Part shown: piece after piece, positions 61,888 through 64,000 of the stretch
Position numbering within the stretch: position 1 is the first letter of the stretch
Layout: every line of letters starts with the position of its first letter
Origin: Agelas oroides
Taxonomy: Eukaryota; Porifera; Demospongiae; Agelasida; Agelasidae
Reading direction: 5' to 3'
NCBI GenBank assembly: GCA_949130485.1
Contig: OX422189.1
Span: 1,249,720 to 1,313,719, forward strand
Length of the DNA stretch: 64,000 nt
Notes under the pieces: model-generated
Told to the model about the DNA's origin: nothing
The model's input: only the letters and a program-made list of their open reading frames with translations
Database searches by the model: none
Position numbers and translations under genes: made by a program

Positions 61888-64000
61888 ACAGTTACTGGTA
61901 CCTTATAACTGGGCACACAATCACAGATTATCGTAAACAAGCAAAAAGGGCACATGACACAGATTCTTTTGATGTTTGTGGTCATGTTTGTTTACTAATA
62001 TTTTGTTTGCATATATCATCGAGTCTCTTCTTCAGGTATAAAACAGTCAACCATGTTGGATATATCGACACAGTCAAGTTATGTACACAAATCATATCTA
62101 GTTTATGTAGCTAGATGTTATATTTTTATACATGTATAAACATGTAAATCAAAATTAGTGATTTTTGTACAATGTACGTGAATTATGACTTACACTGTTA
62201 TTTTTTATCCCATTAAAAATGATGGTTTAAGCTTTGAGTCAACTGGCTGATTGGTCTCAAAAGTGTCTTCTTTCCAGTGCAAAGGAGCTTAATATATTCT
62301 CCACTTCACCCTTGTTTCTGTGGTAACAGGTGGGTATTATTTTCCATAATACTGACAGGAAGTTGTAGATTCTGTTTTATATGCCACGTACGGAAAGTTG
62401 TAAAATTATGTACCCTATAAGCTACCTTGTTTACAGTGTTAATATAGCGTTTTTCATGCATTGTGTGACATGCACAACTGGGAGGTTGCCCATGCAGCCA
62501 TGCATTGAGACAGCTAGCGTCTACTACGTACATAACTCTCGATCTTTCTAGTTGCATACACGAGTACATAACAGCTCTTTCTAAGTATTAAGAAGCAGCG
62601 GGTTGGCATGTATGCAGGGGTAAGGCTAAAACACATGCAGAACCCATTGAAACTGTCTCATATGCAACCTCAATTGGATCTTAAAGTACAAATAGAGCCT
62701 ATCTCTAACCACTTTACTGAAGGGTTTTCACAGTGACTGATGCATGTGTAGGTCACTCTTAGCCCAATATGCTAGCATAAGATACTTCCATAATTTTATA
62801 CCAGGGGGACCCCCTTCCACGAATGAAGGGGAATACTAGTTAGTGCTCAGGGGGAATTCCCTACTAGCAAAACATTTTAGTTGTGAAAGTGAGTATTACT
62901 TTAACAGTTGCTGGTCTAGCTTTCATGTGTCAAATTTATGTCAACTATATTATTCTAGCTACACAGGGTTTGTGAGGAATTATAGCTACCCTAAGGAGAA
63001 GCAAAATTAGTAAATGCTAAACAAGTTAGAGTCAAATCCACATGTATGTGCAACATCATTAAAAGATAGACGTACCTATTCAAATTCAGATTCAGAAATG
63101 CTCTTTAGACAGGGATGTTTTGTCTTGACCTTACTTCTTAGTATTGTATACTATAGCCTCTAGAACATACAAACAAGAAAATAGCTACCATTGGTAAGAC
63201 CCTAGGTGTACATACCAAGACAGAAGTACGCACAGATGGAAGGATGCATGGAAAACCTATCTGAGTGAAACCAAGAGTTCAGAACCGAACTCCTGGTGGA
63301 ACTAATCTAGAACTGCCCCCATCATTCTTCAGCCTGCCAGTGTTTATGCTTGCTGCCCACTATGTTATCACCACACTTCCTCATCCATGTGCCATTTATA
63401 GTTCTTAGTATGTCTGTGTTGCCTTCATTGGCCTCATTGTTATGGTATATTGCCTCCCCCATAATGTGGAAATTGGTGAGGAAACTCATGCATGGAAGGA
63501 CCATGCTGGGTGCTCTTGTATGAGTCATGCAGTGCTGCCTTTCCTGCATAGATAAGCACGAGAGGACCATCGGAGGACCATGCAAGGTAAGGTCTCTGCT
63601 GCCTTCCCAAGATGTGGAAATTAGAGCAGATGTATAGCTAAGCACGAGAGGACCATCGGAGGACCATGCAAGGTAAGGTCTGTGCTGCCTTCCCAAGATG
63701 TGGAAATTAGAGAAGATGCATAGATAAGCACGAGAGGACCATCGGAGGACCATTTCAGGGTTCTTGTTGAAATGTGGAAGTTGGCGAGGAAGCTTAAACA
63801 CAGGAGGACCATACAGGGTGGGTACTCTTGTGGGTCTGTGTTGCCCTCATAGCTTAGGTCACCTCCTCCCAAAATATGGAGAGAAGTCTTGCTACTTATC
63901 ATGTGATCATTTGTTTACCTACTCAGGTGTCAACGAACGACAATGTTTATATTTGATGATGAAAGCTAAACTAAGGCACATTGCTTCATAGTTATGCATC
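61888..64000. other. 3' flank of RCBTB and gene-free end of window
   Basis: AT-rich 3' UTR-like sequence to about 62230 with ATTAAA at 62212-62217. No exon or open frame with family resemblance beyond it; the main structure is the tandem repeat at 63540-63775. Confidence 0.6.
63540..63775. repeat. 86-bp tandem repeat, about 2.5 copies
   Basis: AGCACGAGAGGACCATCGGA recurs at 63555, 63641 and 63727; each unit also has CTGCCTTCCCAAGATGTGGA. Diverged relatives upstream to about 63400. Confidence 0.85.

Overview
The window is animal nuclear DNA, most likely from a sponge or another early-branching invertebrate. The evidence is animal gene families (caveolin, a TNF-type ligand, an AMPK gamma subunit, an RCC1/BTB protein), many short exons with GT/AG introns, and dense foldback transposons and micro- and minisatellites. 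The species call is an inference. No bacterial features are present.

Layout: (1) 311-5246, plus strand: the 3' part of a very large predicted RNA-repair protein with the order RWD, CCCH finger, MJ1316/DUF504, 2H phosphoesterase, polynucleotide kinase, second 2H, HAD phosphatase, nucleotidyltransferase, R3H. Its reading frame is broken exactly in the HAD catalytic motif. (2) 5487-6879, minus: a two-exon caveolin, convergent with gene 1. (3) 7258-17627, minus: AMPK gamma (four CBS repeats), 13 coding exons, 571 residues. (4) 17628-28964: about 11 kb with no gene I can support, rich in MITE-like elements and one tRNA-like stretch. (5) 28965-31321, plus: a five-exon type II membrane TNF-superfamily ligand. 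(6) 31731-45418, minus: a ten-exon, 785-residue protein with an N-terminal BAR-like coiled coil and a long disordered tail. (7) 45823-61887, plus: RCBTB1/2 orthologue, 14 exons, 542 residues, head-to-head with gene 6 across about 400 bp. (8) 61888-64000: 3' flank and tandem repeats.

The genes do not form a pathway. Caveolin and the BAR-like protein could both act on membrane shape, and AMPK gamma is an energy sensor, but nothing here links them functionally. I assembled exons by hand from splice sites, reading phase and family resemblance. Phases close in every gene except at the frame break in gene 1.

Most unusual: (a) the RNA-repair polyprotein and its frame break; (b) three places where a tandem repeat has captured a splice junction, including 14 copies of a 3' splice site in RCBTB intron 4, copies of an AMPK gamma exon end with its 5' splice site, and potential 27-nt microexons after RCBTB exon 8; (c) sequences fitting the hammerhead ribozyme core (CUGANGA, stem II, GAAAC); (d) a nested MITE insertion and a MITE just upstream of the AMPK gamma start codon.
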